Shown in pieces: positions 1 to 5,800 of a DNA stretch of 6,167 bases. The DNA is from Defluviicoccus sp. GTDB taxonomy: Bacteria > Pseudomonadota > Alphaproteobacteria > MPNO01. Below the pieces are notes generated by a model. That model was not told where the DNA came from. It saw nothing but the letters and a program-made list of their open reading frames with translations, and did no database searches. A program made the translations under genes and the position numbers. Numbering within the stretch: position 1 is the stretch's first letter; each line of letters begins with the position of its first letter. Where the stretch lies: contig JAPPHW010000095.1 in the NCBI GenBank assembly GCA_028820945.1, positions 1 to 6,167 on the forward strand, read 5' to 3'.

Positions 1-103
1 TCGCGAAGATGTGCGCGGCGTTGACCGCGGCATAGCCCCAGCGGGAAGCCCGCAGCGCCTGCGCCAGGGCCGTCCCCTCCAGCGCCGCGAACAGGGCCTC
101 CAA
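1..103 (-). CDS. DUF6644-like membrane protein, N-terminal part (runs off the left edge)
   Basis: Only the first 34 codons are in the window. They begin at a TTG (103-101) and read (M)EALFAALEGTALAQALRAS followed by RWGYAAVNAAHIFA. No ATG or GTG lies in frame nearby. The TTG start rests on the resemblance of this N-terminus to small multi-pass membrane proteins annotated as DUF6644, in which a short amphipathic helix precedes a W-x-Y-x-x-V-x-x-x-H helix. The Shine-Dalgarno signal is weak: only a GAG just upstream, made partly from the preceding stop codon. The start lies 4 bases after the stop of the DUF6152-like gene, so the two are almost certainly co-transcribed and translationally coupled. 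The family function is not known. The family name is from memory and is inferred from a short fragment. That the frame is coding is fairly sure, because its hydrophobic pattern continues without a stop to the edge. Confidence 0.6.
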   Translation of the reverse strand, partial: MEALFAALEGTALAQALRASRWGYAAVNAAHIFA

Positions 104-107
104 GGTC

Positions 108-476
108 TCAGTCGCGTTCGGGGTAGAGGACGTACACGCGTTTGCCCAGGAACAACCGTTCCACCTTGACCCGCCTTTCCGACAGATCGGCCGCTGGCTC
201 CCCGATCACCCGGATCTCCACCCCTTCGGCGAGGTCGCCGTCCCTGAGGCCGGCGCGCCGGTTGCGCCAGGGCTGACCGACCTCGGCCGTCCACTCCGCG
301 CCCTCCACGTCGATCTTGAGCACCCCGTGGGGATTGCCGAGGCGGACGGTCTTGACGATGCCGGTCAGATCGATATTGCCGCCGGTGGTCCACGACCAGC
401 CGTGATGGGCCAGGGCCCCGGCCGCCGGAGCGGTGAGTCCCAGGGCCAGGACCGCGGCGAACAAGAGCCTCATCAT
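108..476 (-). CDS. Small exported DUF6152-like protein
   Basis: This 122-residue protein starts at ATG 476, with GGGAGG six bases upstream. A second ATG follows immediately and could also be used. Residues 1-23 form a clear Sec signal peptide: MMR, a hydrophobic core LLFAAVLALGL, and an Ala-Leu-Ala cleavage site. The mature protein would start HHGWSW, then show the pattern of periplasmic proteins called DUF6152: a beta-rich body with G-x-V-x-x-V-R-x-GNPHG (residues 39-51), an EWTAEVGQP segment, R-x-x-GL, a G-x-x-I-x-V-x-G strand (about 85-92), and a C-terminal end with V-x-R-L-x-L-G-K-R (104-113). No enzyme motif is visible and the function is unknown. It sits directly upstream of the DUF6644-like membrane gene (4-base gap) and 41 bases downstream of the BNR gene, so it may belong to either unit. 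The frame and start are secure. The family name rests on recalled sequence pattern. Confidence 0.82.
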   Translation of the reverse strand: MMRLLFAAVLALGLTAPAAGALAHHGWSWTTGGNIDLTGIVKTVRLGNPHGVLKIDVEGAEWTAEVGQPWRNRRAGLRDGDLAEGVEIRVIGEPAADLSERRVKVERLFLGKRVYVLYPERD

Positions 477-517
477 GACACGCCTCCCGTGTTTCGGGCG
501 TTGCCGGGACGGAACCC

Positions 518-1579
518 CTACGCGCACGCCATCGCGTAGATGCCCGACACGCCATCGGGGAGCGGGATGTCGAGCCAGGTGGCGCCGGCGTCCTCGGTGC
601 CGAAGACCTGTCCGTTGCGCGCCCCGCAATAGATCCGCGCCGGGTCGAGGGGGCTCTCGGCGACTTTCATCAGGGTTGCGCCGATGGGAAGGTCGGCGTC
701 GAAGCGCCGCCAGGTCCGGGCGCCGTCGTCCGAGCACCAGAGCGCGCCCGCGTCGCTCACCGAGGCCGGGCTCAGCGCGGCGAAGATGCGCTCGGGGTCG
801 TGCGACGACACGTAGACGTCCCGCGCATAGGTCACCGGCGAGAATCGGCCGATGCCGAGCTCCGACCAGCTCGCGCCGCAATCCTCGGTCAGGAAGAGCC
901 CCATGCGATTGGCGAGGTAGACCCTTCCGGGGACGTTCCGGCTGACCGAGATCGCATGGATGTCCACCATCCCCTCATGCGGATCGCCGGTCAGCAGTCC
1001 GCTCTGCAAGTGCTCGTTCGCCGCGGCGAGTGCCAACAGGTCGGCGCTCACGTCGGCCCAACTGTCGCCGCCGTCGAGGCTGCGCACCACGCCCAGTACC
1101 TCGAGCCCGGCATAGACGCGGTCGGAGTCGTTGGGATCGACGGCGATGCGGGTGACGCGGGTCGCGAACGGGCACTCCGGTATGCCGTCCGGCGCCGGCA
1201 CGTCGAGACGTTGCCAGGCGCCGCCACCGTCGCGGGTCCGCCATATCGCGAATCCCTCGACGCCCACGAACATCGTGTCCGCGTCGCCCGGATCGAAGGC
1301 GATCGACCAGACCGTCCGCATCTCTCCCGGCGGGCCCAGCGAGGACCAGCTGTCGCCGCCGTCGTCGCTGCGGTAGACGCCGTCCTGAGTGCCCGCGAAC
1401 ACCGTACGGGGATCGTCCGGGTGGAGCTCAATGGCGCGCACCTCGGGATCGTGCGGCAGGCCCCGCGTCAGCGATCGCCAGTCGCCGTCCCCCGATTGCC
1501 GGCGGAAGAAGCCGCACGTGCGGACTTTCGGGCTGCTCGCCTGCCAGTGTCCCGCGCCCGCGTAAACCGTCCCCGTCAT
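518..1579 (-). CDS. BNR/Asp-box beta-propeller protein (sialidase/VPS10-like fold)
   Basis: This 353-residue protein starts at ATG 1579, with GGAGG five bases upstream. It carries repeated Asp-box motifs (S/T-x-D-x-G-x-x-W): RSDDGGDSW (70-78), RTRDGGGAW (114-122), RSLDGGDSW (166-174), LTEDCGASW (230-238), CSDDGARTW (282-290) and GTEDAGATW (327-335). A degenerate repeat near 28-34 may be a further blade. Between them are paired strands of the form D-P-x-D-x-x-x-V-Y-A-G, as expected for a six- to seven-bladed propeller related to exo-alpha-sialidases and Vps10/photosystem assembly propellers. There is no signal peptide and no transmembrane segment, so it should be cytosolic, unlike most secreted sialidases. 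I see no convincing sialidase active site (the FRIP motif and Arg triad are absent), so it is more likely a binding or scaffold protein of unknown ligand than a hydrolase. It lies downstream of the Bax inhibitor terminator and 41 bases upstream of the DUF6152-like gene. Confidence 0.88.
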   Translation of the reverse strand: MTGTVYAGAGHWQASSPKVRTCGFFRRQSGDGDWRSLTRGLPHDPEVRAIELHPDDPRTVFAGTQDGVYRSDDGGDSWSSLGPPGEMRTVWSIAFDPGDADTMFVGVEGFAIWRTRDGGGAWQRLDVPAPDGIPECPFATRVTRIAVDPNDSDRVYAGLEVLGVVRSLDGGDSWADVSADLLALAAANEHLQSGLLTGDPHEGMVDIHAISVSRNVPGRVYLANRMGLFLTEDCGASWSELGIGRFSPVTYARDVYVSSHDPERIFAALSPASVSDAGALWCSDDGARTWRRFDADLPIGATLMKVAESPLDPARIYCGARNGQVFGTEDAGATWLDIPLPDGVSGIYAMACA

Positions 1580-1692
1580 CCCGTCCTCCCCGGCTGGTCC
1601 TGGCCCGATGATCCCGCCGCCCGGGCGCCGCGTCCAGCCCCGAATCCAAAGGGGCGCCCGAAGGCGCCCCCTGAACCCGAATCGGAACCCGC
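1580..1692. other. Intergenic gap between the BNR gene and the Bax inhibitor gene
   Basis: This 113-base non-coding gap holds the terminator-like hairpin at 1651-1670 and the ribosome-binding site of the BNR gene (GGAGG, about 1585-1589 on the minus strand). I could not find a convincing -35/-10 pair for the BNR gene here. It may use a GC-rich promoter I cannot recognise, or depend on read-through past the hairpin. Confidence 0.6.
1651..1670 (-). terminator. UUCG-capped hairpin, terminator of the Bax inhibitor gene
   Basis: Read on the minus strand this is GGGGCGCC-TTCG-GGCGCCCC, a perfect 8-bp GC stem closed by the very stable C(UUCG)G tetraloop and followed by TTT. It starts 22 bases after the stop codon of the Bax inhibitor gene, which fits an intrinsic terminator for that gene. 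The T tract is short (three bases), so termination may be partial. On the plus strand the loop would be CGAA and no T run follows, so the minus-strand reading is preferred. Confidence 0.7.
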
Positions 1693-2403
1693 CTACCGGC
1701 GGTCGCCGAAGAAATGCAGGAGCAGCATGAACAGGTTGATGAAGTCGAGATAGAGCCGGAGCGCGCCCATGATGGCGAGCTTGGACGAGGTCTCGGAATC
1801 GTGCCACTCGGCGTATTCGTTCTTGATCTTCTGGGTGTCGTAGGCGGTGAGCCCGACGAAGACGAGCACGCCGATCACCGAGACCGCGAATTGAAGCGCG
1901 CTCGATCCGATGAACATGTTGACGATCGAGGCGAGAATGATCCCGATCAGCCCCATGAACAGGAACGACCCCATCCCCGACAGGTCGCGCTTGGTGGTGT
2001 AGCCCCAGAGGCTCATGGCGGCGAAGGTGCCGGCGGCGATGAAGAAGACGCGCGCGATGCTGGCCCCGGTGAAGACCAGGAAGATGCTCGCCATCGAGAG
2101 CCCCATGATCCCGGCGAAGGCCCAGAACAAGGTCTGCGCGGTCGATGCGCGCATGGTCTGGATCTTGAAGCTCAGGAAGAAGATGAAGCCGAGCGGCGCG
2201 AGCATCACCACCCAGATGAGCCCGGTCTGGGCGATCTGGGCGTAGAGCCCGGAAAACGCCATCGCATAGGCGACGATCCCGGTCAGCGCCAGGCCCGAGG
2301 CCATGTAGTTGTAGACCCGAAGCATGTGCGCCCTCAGGCCGGCGTCGAATACCTCCGTCGCCTGACCTGTGCGCAGCACGGTCCGTTCCGTTCCGAACGC
2401 CAT
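1693..2403 (-). CDS. Bax inhibitor-1/YccA family membrane protein
   Basis: This 236-residue inner-membrane protein has about seven hydrophobic helices (roughly residues 32-52, 60-78, 88-110, 116-133, 145-165, 170-187 and 212-232). It has the family signatures AYDTQKIK (187-194) and GALRLYLDFINLF (213-225). D189 and D220 match the pair of acidic residues known in the bacterial homologue YetJ to form a pH-sensing aspartate pair that gates calcium leak. Bacterial members (YetJ, YccA, YbhL) are calcium-permeable channels or modulators of membrane quality control. YccA inhibits FtsH, and which role applies here cannot be told from sequence. The length is typical (about 220-240). Two ATGs compete: 2403 has GGAGAGG six bases upstream, while 2409 overlaps that site almost directly, so 2403 is chosen. 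The gene appears monocistronic, with a promoter-like site at 2443-2470 and a hairpin terminator at 1651-1670. Confidence 0.95.
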   Translation of the reverse strand: MAFGTERTVLRTGQATEVFDAGLRAHMLRVYNYMASGLALTGIVAYAMAFSGLYAQIAQTGLIWVVMLAPLGFIFFLSFKIQTMRASTAQTLFWAFAGIMGLSMASIFLVFTGASIARVFFIAAGTFAAMSLWGYTTKRDLSGMGSFLFMGLIGIILASIVNMFIGSSALQFAVSVIGVLVFVGLTAYDTQKIKNEYAEWHDSETSSKLAIMGALRLYLDFINLFMLLLHFFGDRR

Positions 2404-2442
2404 GAGCATCCTCTCCAAAGCTGAGGGTTGAACGTGGCTACC

Positions 2443-2470
2443 ATATGGGCCGGGCGAAGGCAAAATCAAG
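2443..2470 (-). promoter_or_regulatory. Putative sigma-70-type promoter of the Bax inhibitor gene
   Basis: On the minus strand there is CTTGAT (2470-2465), a 16-base spacer and CCATAT (2448-2443), close to the alphaproteobacterial housekeeping pattern CTTGAC-N17-CTATAT. Transcription would start near 2436, giving a leader of about 30 bases that contains the GGAGAGG ribosome-binding site. The site lies in the 76-base gap after the permease stop codon. The same two boxes with the same spacing occur upstream of the ATPase gene. There is no experimental support, and spacing plus similarity are the only evidence. Confidence 0.5.
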
Positions 2471-2479
2471 CGTCTCGCC

Positions 2480-5011
2480 CTACTCGTTCCTGAGCAGCGG
2501 GGCGGCCTTGTCGCCGAGCGCGCGCCAGGTGCCGACGAAGCCGAAGGCCAGCGTGAGAGCCGCCGAGCCCGCGACCGTCGCAATCGCGATCCAGGGCTGG
2601 AACCGCCATTCGAATTCCATCATCTGGGTCACGGCGGCCCAGGCGGCGACCGTGCCGACGACCCCGGCGACAATCGCCGTCGCGGCCCCGAGAAGGCCGT
2701 ATTCGATGGCATAGGCCGCGAGCACGCGCCGCCGCGTGGCGCCCAGCACCTTCAGCACCACGGAGTCGTATACCCGTCGCCGGTGTCCAGCCGCCGCGGC
2801 GCCGGCCAGCACCAGAATTCCTGCGAGCAGCGTCACGCCCGCGGCGACCCGTACCGTGGCGGCGATCCGGTTGAGGACATCGCGCACCAGGTCGAGGACC
2901 TCGCCGACCCGGATCGCCGTCACGTTCGGGAAACGGTCGGTCACCGCCGCCTCGATGCCGGCGAGTTCCCCGTCCGGCGCCTTCAGCGTGGCGAGATGGG
3001 TCTGTGGCGCGCCTTCCAGCACGCCGGGCGAAAACACCATCACGAAGTTGATCCTGAGCGAGCGCCAGCGCACCTCGCGGATATTGGCGATTTCCCCGGT
3101 GATTGCGCGCCCGAGCACGTCCACCGTCAGCGTGTCGCCGATGCCGAGCCCGAGCCCCGTCGCCGCGTCGTGGGACAGCGATATCAGCGGCGGGCCGGCA
3201 TAGTCGGCGGGCCACCAGCGCCCCTCGATCAGCTCCATGTCGGAGGACGGCGCGGCCGACCACGTGATTCCCCGGTCCCCTCGGAGCAGCCAGCGCGCGG
3301 AGGGGTGGATGGCGGCCTCGGACGCGGGCTTTCCAGCGATCCGCACGATCCGACCGCGCAGCATCGGCGCCCGGCGCAGGCCGTTCGCGCCGGGGACCGT
3401 TTCGACGATGCGTTCGAACGCCGCCACCTGGTCGGGTTGCAGGTCGACGAAGTAGAAGTCGGGCGCGTCGGACGGCAGGCTGTTCGCTACCTGGTGGCGC
3501 AGATTGCCCTCGATCGAGACCGTCGCCACGAGCACGGCGAGGCCGAGCCCGAGCGACAGCACCACCTTGGCCGAGGGCGCGCCGGGACGGTGCAGGTTGG
3601 CGAGCGCGAGGCGGAGCGCCGCGCCGCGTACCCGGCGGAACTGCGCGGCGCCGCGCTCCAGCCCGTAGCCGGCCGCCCGGAACAGCGCGAAAGCGGTCGC
3701 GCTTCCGCCGACGAACCAGAGCGCCACGCCGAGATTGTCGGCCGTCGCGACGACCAGCGCTGCCAGGACCGCGGCCACCGCCGCCGTGGCGCCGACCGCC
3801 CAGGGGCGGGGCCAGACGCGGATTTCCACGATCGCGGACCGGAACAGCGCCGATCCCGGGACTTCGCAGGCGCGCGCCACCGGCCAGATCGAGAACAGGA
3901 GCGCGACCAGGAGGCCGAACGCGGCGGCGAGACCCAGCACGTCCGGATAGACGCCGAAGCGCGCCTCCACGCCGAGGGCGGCGTTGACGAGCTCGCCCGC
4001 GAGCGGCGGGGCGGCGGCGCCCAGCACCAGCCCGATGGCGATACCGACCGCCGCCATCGCGAGGATCTGGATCAGGTAGACGCCGAAGATCGTGCCGCCC
4101 GAGGCCCCGACGCACTTCAGGGTCGCGATGGTCTCCATGCGCCCGGCCAGGTAGTTGCCGACGGCGTTGCCGACGCCCACCCCGCCGACGAGGAGCGCGG
4201 TCAGGCCGATCAGGGTCAGGAAGACCTGTGTGCCGTCGATGAAGCGCTGGGCCGCGGGCGAGGCGTTGGTGCGGTCGCGCACCCGCCAGGCGGCTTCCAG
4301 GAAGCGGCTGTCGAGCCGGTCGCGCCAGTCTTCGAGGCCGGTGCCCGGCTCGAGACGGACCTTGTAGAAGTAGCGCACCAGGCTTCCCGGCCGGACCAGC
4401 TCCGTCGCGGCGATGCTTTCGGTGGAGACGATCACCTTGGGGCCGAGCCCGATCAGCCCGCCGTCGCCCAGCCGGTCGGGCTCGCGCGCGATGGTGCCGC
4501 GGATCGCGAAATCGGCGTCGCCGATACGGATCCGCGCGCCCCGCTCCACGCCGAGCTTGCGCAGCAGGCGTTCCTCCACCGCCGCGCCCCACACGCCGCT
4601 TCCGTCCCGGGCGAGCGCCGCGTCGATGGATTGCACCGGGTTTAGCGCGAGCGCGCCGTAGAGCGGGTACACGCCGTCGACGGCCTTGAGCTCGATCAGC
4701 GACCGGGCTCCCCGATCTTCGGTTCGCGCCATTGCCCGCATGCGCAGCGCCCGGGACACCGTTCCCGAGGCTTCGAGCCATGCCTTGCGCTCGGCGCCGA
4801 TGTCGCGGTGCAGGCTGCGGATCGAGATATCCCCGCCGAGCGTCTTGCGGCCATCGGCCTCGATTCCGTCGCGAATCGCCGAGGTGGTGGAGCCCACCGC
4901 CGCGACCGCCGCGACTCCGACCGCAAGGCAGGCGACGAAGATCCGGAAGCCGCGCAACCCGCCGCGAAGTTCTCGGAGCGCGAAGCGCAGCGCCACTCCG
5001 GCGCCGTTCAC
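2480..5011 (-). CDS. ybbP: FtsX-like ABC transporter permease, YbbP type
   Basis: This 843-residue protein starts at GTG 5011, whose last two bases are shared with the ATPase stop codon (GTGA overlap), which implies translational coupling. Its architecture is that of YbbP, with about ten membrane segments. TM1 (about 22-41) is followed by a large periplasmic domain (42-260). Then come TMs near 263-286, 310-335 and 357-378, two more near 405-447, and one near 482-502. A second periplasmic domain (503-717) precedes three last TMs (719-741, 764-790, 806-828). Both FtsX cores show the coupling-helix pattern after the first core helix: ETIATLKCVGAS (293-304) and YDSVVLKVLGATRRRV (748-763). Such permeases belong to the MacB/LolCDE/FtsX superfamily, which moves or extracts lipids and hydrophobic molecules by mechanotransmission rather than through a channel. 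E. coli YbbP is about 800 residues, so this is full length. The substrate cannot be read from sequence. The next gene to the right is the cognate ATPase. Confidence 0.93.
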   Translation of the reverse strand: MNGAGVALRFALRELRGGLRGFRIFVACLAVGVAAVAAVGSTTSAIRDGIEADGRKTLGGDISIRSLHRDIGAERKAWLEASGTVSRALRMRAMARTEDRGARSLIELKAVDGVYPLYGALALNPVQSIDAALARDGSGVWGAAVEERLLRKLGVERGARIRIGDADFAIRGTIAREPDRLGDGGLIGLGPKVIVSTESIAATELVRPGSLVRYFYKVRLEPGTGLEDWRDRLDSRFLEAAWRVRDRTNASPAAQRFIDGTQVFLTLIGLTALLVGGVGVGNAVGNYLAGRMETIATLKCVGASGGTIFGVYLIQILAMAAVGIAIGLVLGAAAPPLAGELVNAALGVEARFGVYPDVLGLAAAFGLLVALLFSIWPVARACEVPGSALFRSAIVEIRVWPRPWAVGATAAVAAVLAALVVATADNLGVALWFVGGSATAFALFRAAGYGLERGAAQFRRVRGAALRLALANLHRPGAPSAKVVLSLGLGLAVLVATVSIEGNLRHQVANSLPSDAPDFYFVDLQPDQVAAFERIVETVPGANGLRRAPMLRGRIVRIAGKPASEAAIHPSARWLLRGDRGITWSAAPSSDMELIEGRWWPADYAGPPLISLSHDAATGLGLGIGDTLTVDVLGRAITGEIANIREVRWRSLRINFVMVFSPGVLEGAPQTHLATLKAPDGELAGIEAAVTDRFPNVTAIRVGEVLDLVRDVLNRIAATVRVAAGVTLLAGILVLAGAAAAGHRRRVYDSVVLKVLGATRRRVLAAYAIEYGLLGAATAIVAGVVGTVAAWAAVTQMMEFEWRFQPWIAIATVAGSAALTLAFGFVGTWRALGDKAAPLLRNE

Positions 5012-5739
5012 GACAATGCGTCCGCCGTCATCCGATCGGCGGCGATCCGTCCGTCGGAGAGCGTCAGCCGGCGTGCGCAGCGGCCGGCCAGAGCCGGGTT
5101 GTGGGTGACCAGGAGCAGCGTCGTGTCGGCCTCCGCGACCAGCGAGAACAGGAGGTCGATCACCGCGTTTCCGGTGTCGCCGTCGAGGTTGCCGGTCGGT
5201 TCGTCGGCCAGCAGCAGGGCCGGTTTCGCGACGAAAGCGCGGGCCAGCGCCACGCGCTGCTGCTCGCCGCCGGAAAGCTGGCCGGGATAGTGGCCGAGCC
5301 GGTGGCCGAGACCGACGCGTTCGAGCGTCTCGGCGGCTTCGTCGAAGGCTCCGGCGCTGCCGGCGAGCTCGCGCGGAATGGCGACGTTCTCTAGCGCGGT
5401 CATGGTCGGCACGAGGTGGAAGTTCTGGAAGACGATCCCGATATAGTCCAAGCGGAGGCGCGCGAGCGCGTCCTCGTCGAGCGCCAGGAGGCCGCGCCCG
5501 TCGATCTCCACCCGGCCCCGGGTCTGGCGTTCGAGGCCGGCAATCACCATCATCAGGCTGGTTTTCCCCGATCCCGACGGGCCCACGACGCTGATCGTTT
5601 CGCCACGCCCCACGGAGAGATCGATGCCGCGAAGGATATCCACCTTGCCCGCCGCGCTTTCAAGGCTGAGCTCGATGCGATCGAGCCGGACGAGGGGGAC
5701 AGCGGCGGAGTCGGGAAGGGAGGCGGCTTCGCGGGGCAT
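5008..5739 (-). CDS. ybbA: ABC transporter ATP-binding protein, YbbA type
   Basis: This 243-residue ATPase of the LolD/MacB/FtsE group has all catalytic motifs intact: Walker A GPSGSGKT (53-60), Q-loop VFQNFHLVP with Q105, ABC signature LSGGEQQR (155-162), Walker B LLLADE with catalytic E180, D-loop GNLD (183-186) and switch H213. The segment LENVAIPRELAG (116-127) is also typical of this group. It would dimerise on the cytoplasmic face of the YbbP-type permease and power it. The start ATG at 5739 is the only candidate with a full N-terminus. It has no Shine-Dalgarno sequence, the upstream bases being ACCGCCGTAG. A 14-residue leader rich in Ala and Pro precedes the conserved VRLDRIELS strand. 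Its stop overlaps the permease start by 4 bases. It is divergent from tesA across a 61-base gap, as in E. coli, which supports the ybbA name over lolD or macB. Confidence 0.93.
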   Translation of the reverse strand: MPREAASLPDSAAVPLVRLDRIELSLESAAGKVDILRGIDLSVGRGETISVVGPSGSGKTSLMMVIAGLERQTRGRVEIDGRGLLALDEDALARLRLDYIGIVFQNFHLVPTMTALENVAIPRELAGSAGAFDEAAETLERVGLGHRLGHYPGQLSGGEQQRVALARAFVAKPALLLADEPTGNLDGDTGNAVIDLLFSLVAEADTTLLLVTHNPALAGRCARRLTLSDGRIAADRMTADALS

Positions 5740-5800
5740 CTACGGCGGTCGTTCGGGTTACAGGGCTCGATATGGCGGTTTCGCGCGCGGAATCAAGGTC
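5740..5800. other. Divergent promoter region between ybbA and tesA
   Basis: This 61-base gap between the two divergent start codons must hold promoters for both directions, unless tesA is transcribed from within ybbA. The minus-strand promoter-like site at 5770-5797 is the only strong candidate. For the plus strand, CGATAT (5768-5773) resembles a -10 box and overlaps the same ATAT core, but no good -35 lies 16-18 bases upstream. No hairpin or operator-like palindrome is evident beyond the short near-symmetric ATAT core. Confidence 0.5.
5770..5797 (-). promoter_or_regulatory. Putative sigma-70-type promoter of ybbA-ybbP
   Basis: On the minus strand there is CTTGAT (5797-5792), a 16-base spacer and CCATAT (5775-5770). 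The boxes and spacing are the same as those before the Bax inhibitor gene. Transcription would start near 5763, leaving a leader of about 24 bases without a Shine-Dalgarno motif. The -35 box lies within 9 bases of the tesA start codon and shares bases with the only candidate tesA ribosome-binding site (AAGG, 5795-5798). Confidence 0.5.

Noticed and set aside
800..1753. A 317-codon plus-strand open frame opposite the BNR gene
   Set aside because: It is an antisense shadow of the Asp-box repeats and has no recognisable domain or ribosome-binding site.
2452..2480. A possible terminator hairpin after the permease gene (GGGCGA ... TCGCCC with a 17-base loop)
   Set aside because: The stem is only 6 bp, the loop is long, no T tract follows, and it overlaps the better supported promoter boxes.
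2404..2583. An upstream extension of the Bax inhibitor gene by 60 codons, and the alternative ATG at 2409
   Set aside because: The extension translates the end of the permease gene and an intergenic gap in an Arg/Ser/Pro-rich phase. The ATG at 2409 abuts the ribosome site, whereas 2403 is ideally spaced.
2783..4645. A 620-codon open frame on the plus strand opposite the permease gene, rich in Asp, Arg, Glu and Gly
   Set aside because: Its composition is that of an antisense shadow in GC-rich DNA. It has no domain or hydrophobic pattern, while the opposite strand encodes a full-length FtsX-type permease.
2466..4781. A 771-codon minus-strand open frame in another phase of the permease gene
   Set aside because: It is Arg/Gly/Ala-rich low-complexity translation with no motifs, and it is fully overlapped by the recognised permease frame.
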